Assembly: GCA_024305745.1 (NCBI GenBank)
Contig: JAHRBS010000004.1
Coordinates: forward strand, 2,170,001-2,234,000
Direction: 5' to 3'
DNA length: 64,000 bases
DNA from: Polyporus tsugae
Taxonomy: Eukaryota; Basidiomycota; Agaricomycetes; Polyporales; Polyporaceae
Shown here: piece by piece, positions 1 to 12,034 of the stretch
Layout of the letters: every line of letters starts with the position of its first letter
Numbering within the stretch: position 1 is the stretch's first letter
Translations under genes and position numbers: made by a program
Notes under the pieces: generated by a model
Seen by the model: only the letters and a program-made list of their open reading frames with translations
Database searches by the model: none
What the model was told of the DNA's origin: nothing

Positions 1-336
1 CTGCTTCTGGGGGTTGTATCCGGAGAAGAGATCGTTCCGATCCTGGTCGATGTTGCCTTGGCCGCGTGAGTAAGGGTCGCCTACTGCATTCTGGCGAATG
101 TAGCGATCGCCGCCGTAGTTGTTCTGCGGAGGAGTGGCTGACTGGGGGGAGCTGTATGGGTCACCATCGCGGCTGGCGACATATGTGGAGGAGGTCGAGC
201 GTGGGTAGTTGTTGGGCGGGCGAGGAGAGTTGCTATTAGCAGTGGTGGCGCGCGAGCCCAAGAGCTCGTTCCGCTTGGACTCCTCTGACTGAACGGGCGG
301 GATCGAGTTCTTCTCCGATTTGCGCCAGAATGCCAT
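1..336 (-). CDS. SEC9: Sec9/SNAP-25-like t-SNARE, N-terminal part
   Basis: Only the first 112 codons lie in the window; the gene continues beyond base 1. The start is the ATG at 336, giving MAFWRKSEKNSIPPVQ, followed by a hydrophilic stretch rich in Ser, Asn, Pro, Tyr and Arg with DPYSRG and RNDLFSGYNPQK near the window edge. This composition and the NDLFSGY-type motif resemble the long disordered N-terminus of fungal Sec9, the SNAP-25-family SNARE that works with Sso and Snc proteins in fusion of secretory vesicles at the plasma membrane. The SNARE coiled coils that would prove this lie outside the window, so the name is an inference from the N-terminus alone. Confidence 0.6.
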   Translation of the reverse strand, partial: MAFWRKSEKNSIPPVQSEESKRNELLGSRATTANSNSPRPPNNYPRSTSSTYVASRDGDPYSSPQSATPPQNNYGGDRYIRQNAVGDPYSRGQGNIDQDRNDLFSGYNPQKQ

Positions 337-637
337 GGTATCTAGTAGGTAGGTGGACGGAAGCAAAAGAAAGAGAGGGATAATGAGAGCTCTGGAAACG
401 AGTAAGACGGCGGACGATGGCAAGGAACAGTTGCTGTGCGCGACCGCCACAGCTTCACTTATGTACTAGGCAGACGTCACGTGCACCGGCATTCCCACTA
501 CTGAGCAGACCATTGATTCCATGGAATGCTCCGGACGTCCAGGCTTTGCACGAGACATACAGTAGCACACCGGAGGAAGAGCGTGGTTTGAGGCAAGAAT
601 GAGGTAACAGAATGGTAAGGATATTAGCAAATGCAGA
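337..637. other. Intergenic: 5' region of SEC9-like gene and 3' region of MPP10
   Basis: About 300 bases between two minus-strand genes. It should hold the promoter and leader of the Sec9-like gene and the 3' end of MPP10. Short open frames here have no recognisable product. Confidence 0.5.
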
Positions 638-3220
638 TCACGTCTTGCCTCGCCCTCGCTTGCCCTCTGCGAACTCCTGACCCTTCTTCCCCACAACCGT
701 GACGCCTTTTCCGCTCTTGACGAGTGTCTTGAGCGCAGCCTCCTTCTGCCGCTTCACATCTCCGACACCCTTTGGTCGCCCGAAGCTCTGCACGCTCTTC
801 TGGATAGCATCGCGCGTCTTCTTGTTTGCCTTCTTCTGCTTATTGCGCATGGCCCTCTTCTCCGTTGGCGTCAGCTCACTACGTGCGCGCAGGCTGTTCG
901 AGTCGGGCGCATAGACCTCTTCCGGAGCGAGCATGGTAGACGTTGCTTTCGTAGTCGGGAGCGCTGACTCCAAAGTCGCAGCTGCGACGTTCGAGACACT
1001 GGTGATCGTAGCCTTGGGCTTCAAACAAATCAGTTACCGTGCTTCGAAACAACACGAACATGATACTCACTGCCTTCGGAGTGAAGTGCGCATTACAGAG
1101 GGCGTCGAGGTTGCCACAGATGCCCTCCCACAACTTCTCAATCTCCTGGTGCTCCTTCTTGAGCTTCCCATCACGATCCTCGCCAGAGATGCCCCCAGAC
1201 TGGGCTGCAGTGTACTCGTCTTCGTAGATCTCGGCAAGCGACTGCTTGGCCTTGTTGTCCTGGAGCTCGAAGAAGCGTGAGGGCAGGAAAGGTTTGTCGT
1301 CCACGGCGCGTTTCCGCACGACGTCGTCGAACTGGTTTTCGACGATCCGCGTCTTGATCCGTTCCTCTAGGCTGTGGACAACGTCCTCTGTGATGACTGG
1401 TACAGACTTCATGACCCGCTCGAACTCTAGGTCCTCCTCTAGAAGCGAGTTCTGAGGTCGTGATCGAGAGGTCGCCTCGCCCATGAGTGTCCAGTCTTTC
1501 TTGCCGACGTTTTCAAGCTCCAAAGCAGCGATCTCTTTGTGCAGAGTGGCCATACGCTTTTCGTGCGTGGAGAGGTCTGTGCGTAAATCAGAAATGGATT
1601 TCATCAAGCTCAAGCGGGCGAGAGAACGTACGTTTTTGTGAGCCCTCCTCCTCTTCGTCCTCCGCGAAGAGATCGTCCTTGAGCCGTTCCATTGTGGCAA
1701 ACCCAGCTTCACTCGCATCCTCATCCTCTTCTCCCATCGACACATCCTTATCCTGCTCGTCATCGTCGTCCGAGTCCAGGCTGGCCATCTCCTCATCCTC
1801 GTCCTCCCCGTCATCGTCATGGTCGATCCCGGTTCCTTCCTCGTCCTCATAGTCGTCATCCGCGTCCTCGTCCTCCTCTTCCTCATAAAACATTGTGTTG
1901 ACGGGGAGGTTCTTCCCCTTCGCCTTGATCTTCTTCACTCTAACCTCCTCGTGAAAGCGGACCTTGCTGGTGGATGGACGGTCGGCAACAGGCTTAACGG
2001 CCTGCTTTGCTTTGGGTGCTTTGGGGCGAGCCGGCGGTTCGAAGAAGTCTTTATAGAACGGGTCTGTAGGAGTACGATCCTGGTTGAGCCGGACAGTCAA
2101 GTAACAAGCGGAGAGGACATACCACCACCACCCTCCAGGTCTTCCTCGTCAAACGCTGCGGGGGCATCCACGGAGGCGAAGTAGTCAACCTCTTCATCAG
2201 GGTCGTCCTCGTCCTCATCTTCGTCATCCTTACTGAGCCTTCCCCTTGACGAATTCCTCGACTCCGCAGCCTCGATCTCGGCATTGAACGCAGCGAGGTC
2301 GAAGAAGCCATCATCGAGTGTAGGATGTCCTCCACGCTTTAGCTTGAACTTGAGTGTCCGCTTGCCACCGTTCAAGAACGAAGGCTCGCCGACTTCCAAC
2401 TCATCCTCGTCCTCGTCTGACGGGTCGCGCAACTCCTCCACCCCTTCACCAAGGTCCACGTCCTCTCCATCTTCCTGGTCCCCCTCGCTTTCCTCGCTCT
2501 CCTCGTCTTCATCCTCCTCCTCGCTGTCATCATCCTCTTCGTCTTCATCATCGTCCTCATCCAACTCCATACCCTCCAAGTCCGCCGGGTCGAAGCCTTC
2601 GTCAAGGAGCGCCTGCCGCATCTCCTTCAACCTCTGCTCCCTGCCGTCCTCTTCCTCGTCCTCATCGTCCTCGTTTCCCTCCTCTCCGCTCTCCTCCTGC
2701 ACAGGTCCATCCAGCGCATAGTTCAGGACGTCGCACACAGTTTGCGCGCGGAGCTCGAGTTCGGCCCAGATTTGCTCGTCGCTCATGCCATCCACGAGGA
2801 GTTCTGCGAGAGGGGTATCCTTCAGAATGGGGACGGCGGGCTCGGGGGCCGGAGGTGGGCTTGAGCCGCGTTTCCGCTTACGACTGCCATCGGCGTTGGC
2901 AGTCTGGGAGCGTGTTTGGGGCGCATAGCTCGGGGAGATGGAGATGAGGAGGTCGTTGACCTTGCCGCTAGCCTCCTTCTCGGTGGTGAGGGCTACACGA
3001 ATCGCTGTATTGAGCGAAAGGGAACAGTGAATGTGTATCGAGACATACCGAGGTCATAAATGAATTTTGTCGCGTGGAGGGCAGCCTTCCGAAGGTCTTC
3101 GCTGCCGGTGGCTAGCACCTCGGGTTTCTCGCCAATAAGTTTGGACAAGTTCTCCAGCTGAGAAGGGAGCGCGAGTTCTGCGATCCGTGTCGCGGTGTCT
3201 GGGTCCCTCTCTATGGCCAT
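638..3220 (-). CDS. MPP10: U3 snoRNP protein MPP10 (ribosome biogenesis)
   Basis: Predicted 786 aa from five exons: complement(join(638..1018,1071..1576,1632..2063,2123..2992,3049..3220)); all junctions keep phase with GTATGT/GTACGT/GTGAGT donors. MPP10 is a subunit of the U3 small nucleolar ribonucleoprotein in the small-subunit processome and acts in the nucleolus with IMP3 and IMP4 in early pre-18S rRNA cleavage. The middle of the protein carries long Asp/Glu runs (roughly residues 150-260 and 380-450) typical of MPP10. They are followed by the conserved block with KPFLPSRFFELQDNKAKQSL and AEIYEDEYT, and a basic C-terminus ending in GRGKT. The start MAIERDPDT lies at a natural N-terminus just before the first intron. 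The acidic runs explain the many serine-rich open frames on the opposite strand. Confidence 0.92.
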
Positions 3221-3470
3221 CGTGGGTCGCCGATGAACGAGGGGGAATAAAGAGGGATCCTGCCTGTCCCAAGCTGGACGATTTGTGTGAAGCGCTACAA
3301 GCGCCCAATAATTTTGGACGCGCATCATCGAGCGCGTTGTTTGGCCCTGTTGTCCAACAGCCTCATCCCACTACGCCTCTCAATTCCAATCTTTCTGCTA
3401 TTCGATGCCCTTTGACCAGCCGTAGTAATCTTACAGTTACATTACAGAGTGCTCTAGAAAGAGCTCCTGT

Positions 3471-5644
3471 CTACGCCTGCTTCGCAGCCTTAAGTGCAGC
3501 ATCGACTACCTCTCCGATGCCCAGCACAACTTCCTCCTGCAGGGTTGGGCCAACGAGCTGGATGCCGACTGGAAGGCCCTTGTACCCCTCCGGGTCGTCT
3601 GAAGCATGATAAGCGAACCGCTGCAGACACAGTCCAAATATTACACTCACACATGTTGTGGACTACTTCGTCATCTTCACTCCAAAACGATTCTCGAGTA
3701 GTCTTGACGTCGATAGCTGGGTCAACTGTAGTAACTGGAATGACCAAGGCAGGGTAATCCATGGTGTTCCAGATGATGGTATAGATGGAGGACCTCGAAA
3801 GCATTTTGAGTATCAGACACCGTATCCAAATTCTTATTTACTCACCTCGTCTGCCCGTGAAGAACAGCTGAGTAGGGGGCGACGGGGCAAATGAGGGCGT
3901 CGATGGGGCGTCCCGTACGTGTCTGGGACGCCGTCGCCTGCCATCGGTCCAGCAATGCCTTGCGTAACTCCTTTCTTTCCTTATTCAACTGCCACACCTG
4001 AAACGCGCTGAGGGGCGCACGGGGAGTGCGAAATGCGGGGACGTGATTGGGATCGGCCCCTGGGTCCATGGAGTTGATGATTGGCTCCCCGGTCGTCAGA
4101 CACGAATTATAATCCTCGCTGCCATCAGCAAGGAAAGAAGACCGCTGGTATGATGGTCAGATAGAACGGCAAACATTTGCGATGATAGTTTAAGGAGGGG
4201 TGGCTTACCGCGACCGCGACGTATTCTGAATGCCTCAGTGACTTCCATTCGATGACTGGAAGCACAGGGCCTTCAGCACAAAGTTCAGAGGTGTTGACAT
4301 GGGTACTAAACCTACCAGAATGACCGGCACCCTCAAGTGCCTTCTTGGTCATCTCTAGTGCGCGACGGACGGGTGGTTGAAGCACTACTGAACCTTCGTC
4401 CCACATAAGGCCGAAGCACAACTTCTTCCCTCCACCGCGTGCTGTGAGGGCGTAATCGTCCACAGCCCATGGCTTGGGCACTGTGTTCGGGCAGTAGTTC
4501 CAGGGCTCTTGATCCAATATACTGCGGAATAAAGTCGTGATGCCCGACAGGGACGTGCTGATAGGACCAAAGGCAGACGGAACAGATTCCTGTCCGTCCA
4601 GGGAATTGAGGACGCCGTACGTCGGCAAGCGGTGGCTGGAAGGCTTGAATCCGTAAAGGCCACAGAAATGTGCAGGAATACGGATGGAGCTATGGATAGG
4701 CAGGATGCGACAAGGGTGAGCGAAATGACATTCAATCCAGATCATGAAGCGGGACCAACCCGCCAATATCGGAACCGATTCCCAGTAGACTGCCATGCAT
4801 AGATATTAAGGAGCTTTCGCCACCAGATGATCCTCCAGGCGTGTGCCGACGGTTGTACGGGTTCAAGGTACGTCCGAATACGTTGTTATGAGTTTCTCCC
4901 CACTGTCGTAGGCGACGGTGTGATCAGTACAATGTCGGATAGGTAGGTATATGAATCTGGCCTTACCATGATGGTCTGCGGTAAGTTCGTCCTAACAAAC
5001 GGAACAGCACCCGCTTGCAGGAGAAGTTTGACCATTACGGCGTCGTCTTCCGCATACTTCCCCACCCAAGCGGCGTAGCCTGTGAATTGAAACTTCAGGG
5101 ATCCATCCTGTCACATATATGAGTTATAGATCTATACCCATCGTGGTCTCAAGCCCCTTTATCGGGATTTGGTCTTTCAGCGATATGGGCAGACCATGGA
5201 GGGGGCCCTTAATAGTGCCGTGCTCTTTCAGATAAGCGTCGAGTTCGGCAGCCCGCTCAAGAGCCTTGTCAACGAAGATCTCGGTGAGGCAGTTAACCTG
5301 TATAACGTGCCGTGAGCTAGAAGCCGGCGCGCACACACGATTCGTACGGAACTAACCAGTTGATGAGCAATGATCGCTCGCTTGTAGAATGCGGTGGTAA
5401 CCTCTACAGCGGACCATTCTGCATTGGCCAACTTGTTAAGGAGGACCGCGACGTCTGAAATGCCGGTGATTTCCAACTCTCGTTGCGTTAGAAGCCCGCA
5501 AGTTTCTGGGATATCCAAGACGTTCAGCCTGTCCTCGGGGACGGGTGTTATCAACCATTCCTTGGGGATGGCAGCCTTCTGCCGCGCCTGCTTGTCCGCG
5601 ACCTGGCCCTTCCAATGTGCAAGCGTCGCAGCTTCTACCGCCAT
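3471..5644 (-). CDS. Amidase-signature enzyme (acetamidase/fatty acid amide hydrolase type), copy 1
   Basis: Predicted 564 aa from nine exons: complement(join(3471..3598,3651..3793,3846..4144,4209..4255,4316..4689,4760..4902,4967..5079,5138..5297,5357..5644)). The amidase-signature triad is visible: Lys about 137 in LPISLKDQ, cis-Ser about 213 in GGSSGGE, and the nucleophile Ser about 236 in GSDIGGSIR. Enzymes of this family hydrolyse primary or fatty acid amides. The fungal acetamidase branch has this length and the C-terminal motif PVGIQLVGPTLQEE. No signal peptide is seen, so a cytosolic enzyme is likely. The substrate cannot be told from the sequence. Its closest relative here is the second amidase at 17-19 kb, in the opposite direction, with seven internal exons of the same length. 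Confidence 0.9.
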
Positions 5645-6519
5645 GGTCCTGTTCCTGAGGGCGCGGGTCGAGGTGGAGTCAGGGAGAGGTCTTGCGCGAC
5701 GAGAGATAAGTAAGCAACTGCTCGTCGCGGGAAAGGTCTCATGCTCATCTACATAACTGGTATATGACGAGCTTAGTCACAGCGAGGCGGTTGACTTCAT
5801 GTGAGTCAATCCCGTGGTCTTAGACCGAATAGGGATCGATATCCCACTACAAGTTGGGCCCAGCCGCAAACACTCAGCGTAATACTGTTGATATCTGAAC
5901 GTTGGGACCTACTTCAGGAAGACTGAGTTCGTCTCTGAATGTGACTCGAAACCCCAAATAAACGGGCAACATTCCGCGGGAATTGGTGTAGGGTCGGAGG
6001 GGCTGTACTCAATACTGGGAGAAACTATTCAGGCGAATGCGTTCAAGAGGGGGACGTCCCCTGCCGCCCTATAGCTAGCCAGCAGCGAGCTCGACTCAGA
6101 GTGGTCAGAGAAGCGAGACCCCGGCGGCCCACAGGGCAGAAGCGCCAGCGCCGGGCCGTTTTGGAACAATGGGGAGGGGACCCCCGTTGCTCGACTGCCA
6201 CTTGTCCTTTGTCCTCAAAGGCTCCATTCCCTGATCCCTTGTGCTCTTATTGTTTTTCGCGTCCCTCCAGCATGCTTCTTAGCATAGTGCCCGCATCGCC
6301 CTGCGCGAACCTACAACCGACTGGCTACTTAAGACCTCGAGAGCTCTCAACACATCCTCCATTGTTCCTCAGAGTTCCCGGCTCCGGACGCCTACCCATC
6401 TCTCTCTGCCGGCAGGGTTTACGCTCTCTACCCCTAGATTTCAGCTTACGACTAGACGGCTTTTTCTGTCCCCTCGACACGTCTTGAAGACCTACTTCAC
6501 CTACATATACTTGTTCATC
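5645..6519. other. Divergent intergenic region between amidase 1 and SUR7-like gene
   Basis: About 870 bases serving as 5' regions for two genes transcribed away from each other. A plus-strand open frame of 128 codons (6101-6487) ends just before the SUR7-like start but has no recognisable protein character and is taken as leader or promoter sequence. No repeat or RNA gene was recognised. Confidence 0.5.
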
Positions 6520-7447
6520 ATGATCGCCGGACTCTCCAAGGCTTTCCACCTCTACCTCGCGCCTTTGCTCTCCCTCACGTCATTCATCCTCATCCTCTTC
6601 TCGTATTTGGCGCCGATCATCCTCTTCCCGACCCAAGTCTCACTCTTGGAGGTCACTCCCTCCACCGCATTGACTCAGTCCAAGTCAAGTGATGGTGTCG
6701 ATGGCCCATCCATCTTCCTTGGTGCGCTCGGTATGTACCAGTGGGAACCTCCGACTTGAAACCTCCTACTTATCAAGGTCACAGGTTCATGTGCTCGTTC
6801 AAAGAATGACGCTTCTGTTACCTGCACCCCGCCAACCGTATCGCCAGCCTATGGTGCGTTCTTGTAGTTCTGGCAACCCGCGAGTTGTCGTTCATGTGGC
6901 CCCAGACCTTTCGGTGTTGCCTAGCAGCGCCCCCGACTTGCTCTCGGCACCCACGGCAACAACCCCCGCGTTCATCGCCGTGTCTCTCGCGTTCACCATC
7001 ATCTTCTTCATGCTATTCACTCTTACGTCCTTCCGCGGCAAAATGGGCAAGTTCGGCAACGTTCTCGACAAGCCCGGCGTCCAGCGTGCGACTGCTTGGA
7101 TCGGGCTGCTCGGCTTCCTCATCGGTCAGTATTCTTCCTGCAACGTAATGAACACAGAATGTTCCTAACGTAAGTGCAGGCATTACCTCATTTCTAGTCA
7201 TTCGAATGTGGTTCGGGAAGGCCGTCGAGGATTTCAACGCTGGCATTGCCAAGGCAGGTTCTGATGGACCCGAACTCATTGCATCCACGTCCAACGGATT
7301 CGTGAGTGAGTAGACCCTTGGCAACATCCTATTGGTGCCGTGGTGTCTGATGATAACATTCTAGTGGTCTGGGTAGGATTCGCCTTCTACGCCGTCCCGG
7401 TGGTGTGCTCGCTCGCCAAATTCCACGTCGTGGCTGGCAAGGCATGA
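6520..7447 (+). CDS. SUR7/PalI-family four-span plasma membrane protein
   Basis: Predicted 235 aa from five exons: join(6520..6730,6785..6853,6906..7124,7180..7305,7365..7447). Four hydrophobic segments are present: one near the N-terminus (about residues 13-35), then an external loop holding two cysteines in the SCARSKNDASVTC segment, then two closely spaced spans and a last span before the short tail ending AGKA. This one-plus-three layout with a Cys-bearing first loop is that of the SUR7/PalI family, which marks eisosomes or takes part in pH sensing in fungi. The exact branch (Sur7, PalI/Rim9 or another) is not decided. At the fourth donor two overlapping GTGAGT sites exist; only the downstream one keeps the frame. 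Confidence 0.8.
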
Positions 7448-8406
7448 GCACTCCACAGCATGACTTGCGCTGTTGCGCGAGCTGTGTCCATTCATCATCT
7501 CCCCGAGCTGCAGGCGCAGTTCGTCTAGTTTTGTAGCTGTACATGGACATTTGGGATTGTATCGTTAGCTGTAGCACTTTTCGCATTAATGGGACCTCCG
7601 TATGTCCGATCCACTGGAGCCGGTGTGCCCATCGCCGCGATCGCCGAGTTTTCATGTTTGTAAGCCCAATTCGTATGTTTTAAAATGCTCCGTACGTACT
7701 CTCATAACGTTGTGATTCCTTCATGCGGCGGGATGGCCGGAGATTGGGACGGATCTGAGTATTGGGTCCAGGGTCCGACGCGCCCGATGTCAGGCACGAT
7801 GCTCGGGCCCCGAATTCAGAGTGTGAGCGTCACCACTCGAGCTCGAGCGCGGCTCTGACCCGGACGACTGCCTAGAGTCGTAACCATGGACGTAGGACCT
7901 ACAGTTGCATTGGCGCGTCAAAGCCCTCCGACTCTTCTTCCGCCACCGACGCTCTCTGCCGGCGCGATCCCACATCTGTGAGAATAATTTACAATTCTCA
8001 AGCAACCAAACACTCTTCTGGTGCTGATCACCCTCCCATTTGACGTAGCCAGGTCAATTCGCCGCTGGCACGTGTACCTTCACGTCCTTCTGCCTCCTGC
8101 AAATCAATTCTCGGGCCCCTCTTGTAAGAGACGCCCCTTCATTACATGGACCTGGTGAGAGTAGAACCTAGGTCTGTGCGGGCGAAGTCCGGCGGACATG
8201 GCCATGTGCGCCAAGACTGAAAGAAGTGAGTGTGCTTTCAATGTCCGAGCGGACAAGACTGGCTGAGAACTCCATGGCTCGGCATATCCGGTTGCGGGGA
8301 AGAGGTCTGATGTTCACGCGAGCCTGAGGCAGCTGGACGGCAGGCTGGCTTCGTCGTGCTTCGCAGGCCGAGTACGGCACACCGTCTCTTTGAGCCATGC
8401 CCGAGG

Positions 8407-8413
8407 TATAAGA
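8407..8413 (+). promoter_or_regulatory. TATA-like element of PL8 lyase 1
   Basis: TATAAGA lies about 100 bases before the start codon of the lyase. A transcript starting some 30-40 bases downstream would have a short pyrimidine-rich leader, which fits strongly expressed fungal genes. Prediction from sequence only. Confidence 0.45.
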
Positions 8414-8456
8414 GACATGGCCAAACTCAAAGGTTTCTCCAGACCCCGGCGGCATC

Positions 8457-8480
8457 CTTCCTTCCTTCCTTCCTTCCTTC
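8457..8480 (+). repeat. (CTTC)6 microsatellite in the leader of PL8 lyase 1
   Basis: Six perfect CTTC units, followed by further CTTT/CCTTCGACC units up to the start codon at 8515. The tract probably lies in the 5' leader or core promoter, where CT-rich blocks are common in fungi. Length variation here could be used as a marker. Confidence 0.8.
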
Positions 8481-8514
8481 GTTCTTTCTTTCCTTCGACC
8501 TTCCTTCGACCAGC

Positions 8515-11305
8515 ATGGCCGGTACGCGCAACGGCCGCCTTTCACGAATGCTACTCCCCGCAGTTTTCACGGCTTTGGCCTTCGCCAACTGGGCTGCCGC
8601 TTCCGTTATCCCGATAAGGCGTTCCCTTTCGAACTCGGGGGTTTCGATTGTCGAGGTCGATGAGGTCGATGTGACCATCGTCGAAGACATTGAAGTTATT
8701 GTAGAGCAGCGGGTCGATATCATCGTAGGTGCGACGACTGGCGCGGCCACCATTTCCACACTGTGAGTCGATCGCCTTATCTTCAGCCGTAGTTGCGCGC
8801 GCACGCTGACCATCTTCGTTTTGAAAAAGTTTGGCCAACTTGCAGGCCGATGGAACGTGGCTGGACGTGGACTACACCGCCGGCTGCGACGCCCCAACTG
8901 CCAACTGGAAGGCTGAGTCCCATTGGTCGCGCATCCGTAAGCCAGCCGATATCTTATCACAGGAACTTATGGCTAACCATCTGGTCGTACAGGCACCCTC
9001 GCTTCCGCTTGGCATGGTGGCCTCAAGAATGCAGACCAATTCGTCCAGAGCGACCAAGTTCGCTCCGCCATCTCCTCCGCGATGGGATTCTGGTTTTCGA
9101 ACGACTTCTCAAACCTTGCCTGTCTTGACTCGGGAGGCGACGCTGCGTGTCCGTGTGGCACATCAGGGCTCTGGAACCGCAACTGGTTCTCAAACGTAAG
9201 TGTTCTCACATCTATGCAAAGGTTGAGTAGCGCCGTGCTTACGCGGTTGACTTTAGGTGATCGGCGTCCCCACCTTCGTCGCAGAGGTCTGCCTGATCCT
9301 CGAAGACTCGCTGTCGGCATCGGAGCTCGCTAGTTGCACGACGATAGCTGAGCGTAGCTTCGCGACGTTCGAGAACGGAATCAACGGTGTCAGTGCTATC
9401 ACCGGCGCGAACCTGCAAGATATCGCTAGCATTGGTATCGATCACGGGTTGCTCACCAAGGACTCTTCGCTCCTCACCGACGCATTCAATCGCGTCCACG
9501 GCGACATCGTCATCCAAAATGCGATCAAGGCCGATGGGATTCGTGCCGACGGGTCTTTCGGGCAACATGCCGGGATCATCTACAACGGCAACTACGGAGA
9601 AGACTTGTACGTCGGTCTGAACACCTCGACCAGCCATCGTAAACTGAAACAATCTGATATAGCCAAAACGATATCCTCGAGATCGAGATCGAGGTGGTAG
9701 ACACAGAGTTCCAAGCTAGCGTTGAAGTGCAAGAGGTTGTGGAGGTTCTGATCGAAGCGGACCAGTGGATGATCTTCCGGAACATCTTCACCGACACCTT
9801 GCACTGGGACTTTGTAAGTCTCTTTGCTTATTGCTTTCACGACGTGTCAGCGGCTAATGCAGCCATGATAGAGTGTCTTGGGAAGGCTCTTGACCGATCC
9901 CGTCGCCGACAATCAGTCAGTCTCTTCACTTCTCAGGGCATTGGCACCGCTGACTTTTCACCCTAGTGCGTCCTCGGGCATCAAGACGAACCTGACTCAG
10001 GTGCAAACCCTCGGGGGGCTTTGGAACTCCAGCACCCTTCAGAATGTGTATGACAACCTCTCTATGAACACGACGTCGGCGAACTCGGGTAACCTGACCG
10101 GCAACCGTATGTTTTATGCAAACGACTACGCGGTTAGTGAGCGGTTTCGCTCTCGTTATCTCAAAGATAGTCTTCTCACATGGACACGGCGTCATTAGGT
10201 GCAACGGGGTCCCGGTTACGTTACCTCCCTCCGGATGTACTCCAGCCGGACGCAGAACACGGAGTGCACGGATGAGGCCAACAACTTCGGCTTCCATCTT
10301 GCGGACGGCGCCGTCTACCAGCACATCAACGGAGACGAGTACGAGGATATTGTTGCCGCGTGGGACTGGAACCTCATTCCCGGTATCACCGTTGACTACG
10401 ATGCGACCCCGCTCTCGTGCGATGAGACCCGCCACACCGGTATCCAGTCCTTCGTCGGAGGCGCTTCTGACGGCCTTGTGGGCGCGGTCGCTATGCGCTT
10501 CGAGAACCCACTCACGAAGAGCCTGAACTTCCGCAAGAGCTGGTTCTTCCTTGAGGAGGACATCCAGATCGTGCTCATCGCCGACATCAGCTCCACCTCC
10601 ACTGCACCCGTCCTCTCCGTCCTTGATCAGCGCAAGACCTCCGGCGACGTTCTCGTCAACGGGTCCACCGTGACGGGCGGAAACTTCTCCAACCCGACCA
10701 CCCTGTGGCACGGCGGCGTCGGTTACAAGTTCAACTCGAGCGACCCCGCTACGTTGTCCGTCAACGTCGCGAACAAGACCGGAGACTGGTCCGCCATCGG
10801 CTCGTCGTCGCAGCCTCCGGTCAATGTCGACATGTTCACGGCTTTCCTCATCCACGAAGACATCTCTGTCGACATCTCCTACCTCGTCTTCCCCGGTACG
10901 ACCGTCGAGACTTTCGAGACCAAGATCTCCGAGACGGAAGTCGAGGTGATCCAGAACGACGGTTCGATCTCCGTGGTGCTCGATGTCATCCACGTGACGG
11001 TGCTCGCGGTGTTCTGGGAGACGAACGGGGGCGAGTTCACGATCCCTCCGCTCACTTCGGGAGGCGCGCCGATCAGGGTGCAGGCGTCGGGAAGCTCCAA
11101 CATCATTCTGCACATGGACACCTGGACGGTGACTGTCGCGGATCCCACGCAGCTGTTGACCGCCATCACTCTCACTCTCACCGTGGATTTGGAAGTGGGC
11201 ACGGCCCCCACCGGCTGGGGCTCCTCGGCCACGAAGACCATGCAGTTCGCGCTGCCGTCGGGTGGGCTCGCTGGCAGTAGCCTGACGCAGAGTCTGCCCG
11301 CTTAA
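8515..11305 (+). CDS. Secreted polysaccharide lyase family 8 protein, copy 1
   Basis: Predicted 791 aa from eight exons: join(8515..8762,8830..8936,8993..9195,9257..9606,9663..9813,9872..9915,9967..10132,10199..11305). An N-terminal signal peptide (hydrophobic to about residue 29) directs secretion. It is followed by a Val/Asp/Glu-rich stretch at about residues 43-71. PL8 enzymes cleave uronic-acid polymers such as hyaluronan, chondroitin or xanthan by beta-elimination. The expected Asn is in NRNWFSN (about 182), and catalytic His and Tyr are in QHAGIIYNGNYG (about 290 and 299, spacing nine as in the family). The C-terminal half has the beta-sandwich motifs RGPGYVTSLRMYSSRTQNTE and AWDWNLIPGIT. 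The substrate in fungi is unknown. A paralogue follows directly downstream in the same direction. Confidence 0.93.
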
Positions 11306-12034
11306 ATGTTCTGATCTTCGTAGTGTGCTTCGACTTGGTGAGCGGCTTTACTTCCACAGCAGCGATCTCTAGCTAAACAGGGCTGTGCAGGTGTTTGGAT
11401 GGACATTGTCGTTCTTTTCGTTCGGACTTTGCTGGGACTTTGCAATGGACTACATATCCTGGACGATGTAATCGTAACACTAGTAGCTATGGTACTGCTG
11501 TATTGACATCACTGTCTTGCTATGTAGCTATACGGGCCCGCCTCGGTCACGCCGTCGCGGACTCGGAAGCTTCGCGCGTTTGATCGCCCTGATGTAGGAC
11601 GGTCGATGGAGGAGAATGGTCGGGTTTCGGAGGTTGTGCATCTATGCGATTCCGTTACATGGATAGTTATTCGCCGAAACAGTGTCCTCAGGCTCAGGCT
11701 CGGACGAGACTCTGTCACGATTGTAGGTGGGCGTGACGAGACACAGACCCCTTGCTGTGTCACAGGCTGTGACGATGCAGCGGTTCTCATGGTTGCCGAC
11801 CGAATGCGCATGGATGCAGTGCGCATCGCGTCATGGTGCATATAGTCCGCGTCTTGCCACGCCCTCTGGGTTTGAGCTGGGTCTCTTTCCTCGTCTTCCT
11901 TTCTGCTTTTCTTTCCCTTCTTCCCTCTCCTTCGCTTCGTTCGCCTCCGCAACGTTTCTTTTTCTCTCTGTCCTACTCTATTCTTTCCCGTTCAAAGTTC
12001 ACTTTGATAATATTTTTTCGGCTTCTACATACGT
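11306..12034. other. Intergenic region between the two PL8 lyases
   Basis: About 730 bases containing the 3' end of lyase 1 and the promoter of lyase 2. From about 11880 to 12000 the plus strand is strongly pyrimidine-rich, as in the leader of lyase 1, and a TATATAGT-like element lies near 11840. No other gene is seen. Confidence 0.55.

Larger units (their letters stand above)
7448..8514. other. Intergenic region upstream of PL8 lyase 1
   Basis: About 1.07 kb. The right end holds a TATA-like element and a (CTTC)n tract described separately. The rest shows no gene that can be supported. Confidence 0.5.

Noticed and set aside
2284..2947. Serine- and proline-rich open frames opposite MPP10
   Set aside because: They mirror the Asp/Glu runs of MPP10 (GAC/GAG read backwards gives Ser/Leu/Pro codons).
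6101..6487. 128-codon open frame before the SUR7-like gene
   Set aside because: Pro/Arg/Cys-rich with no recognisable domain, and it ends just before the real start. Read as promoter and leader.
9926..11113. 395-codon open frame on the minus strand opposite the last exon of PL8 lyase 1
   Set aside because: It is the antisense shadow of a GC-rich coding exon. The composition (Arg/Val/Asp/His-rich) has no protein-like motif, while the plus strand carries PL8 motifs throughout.
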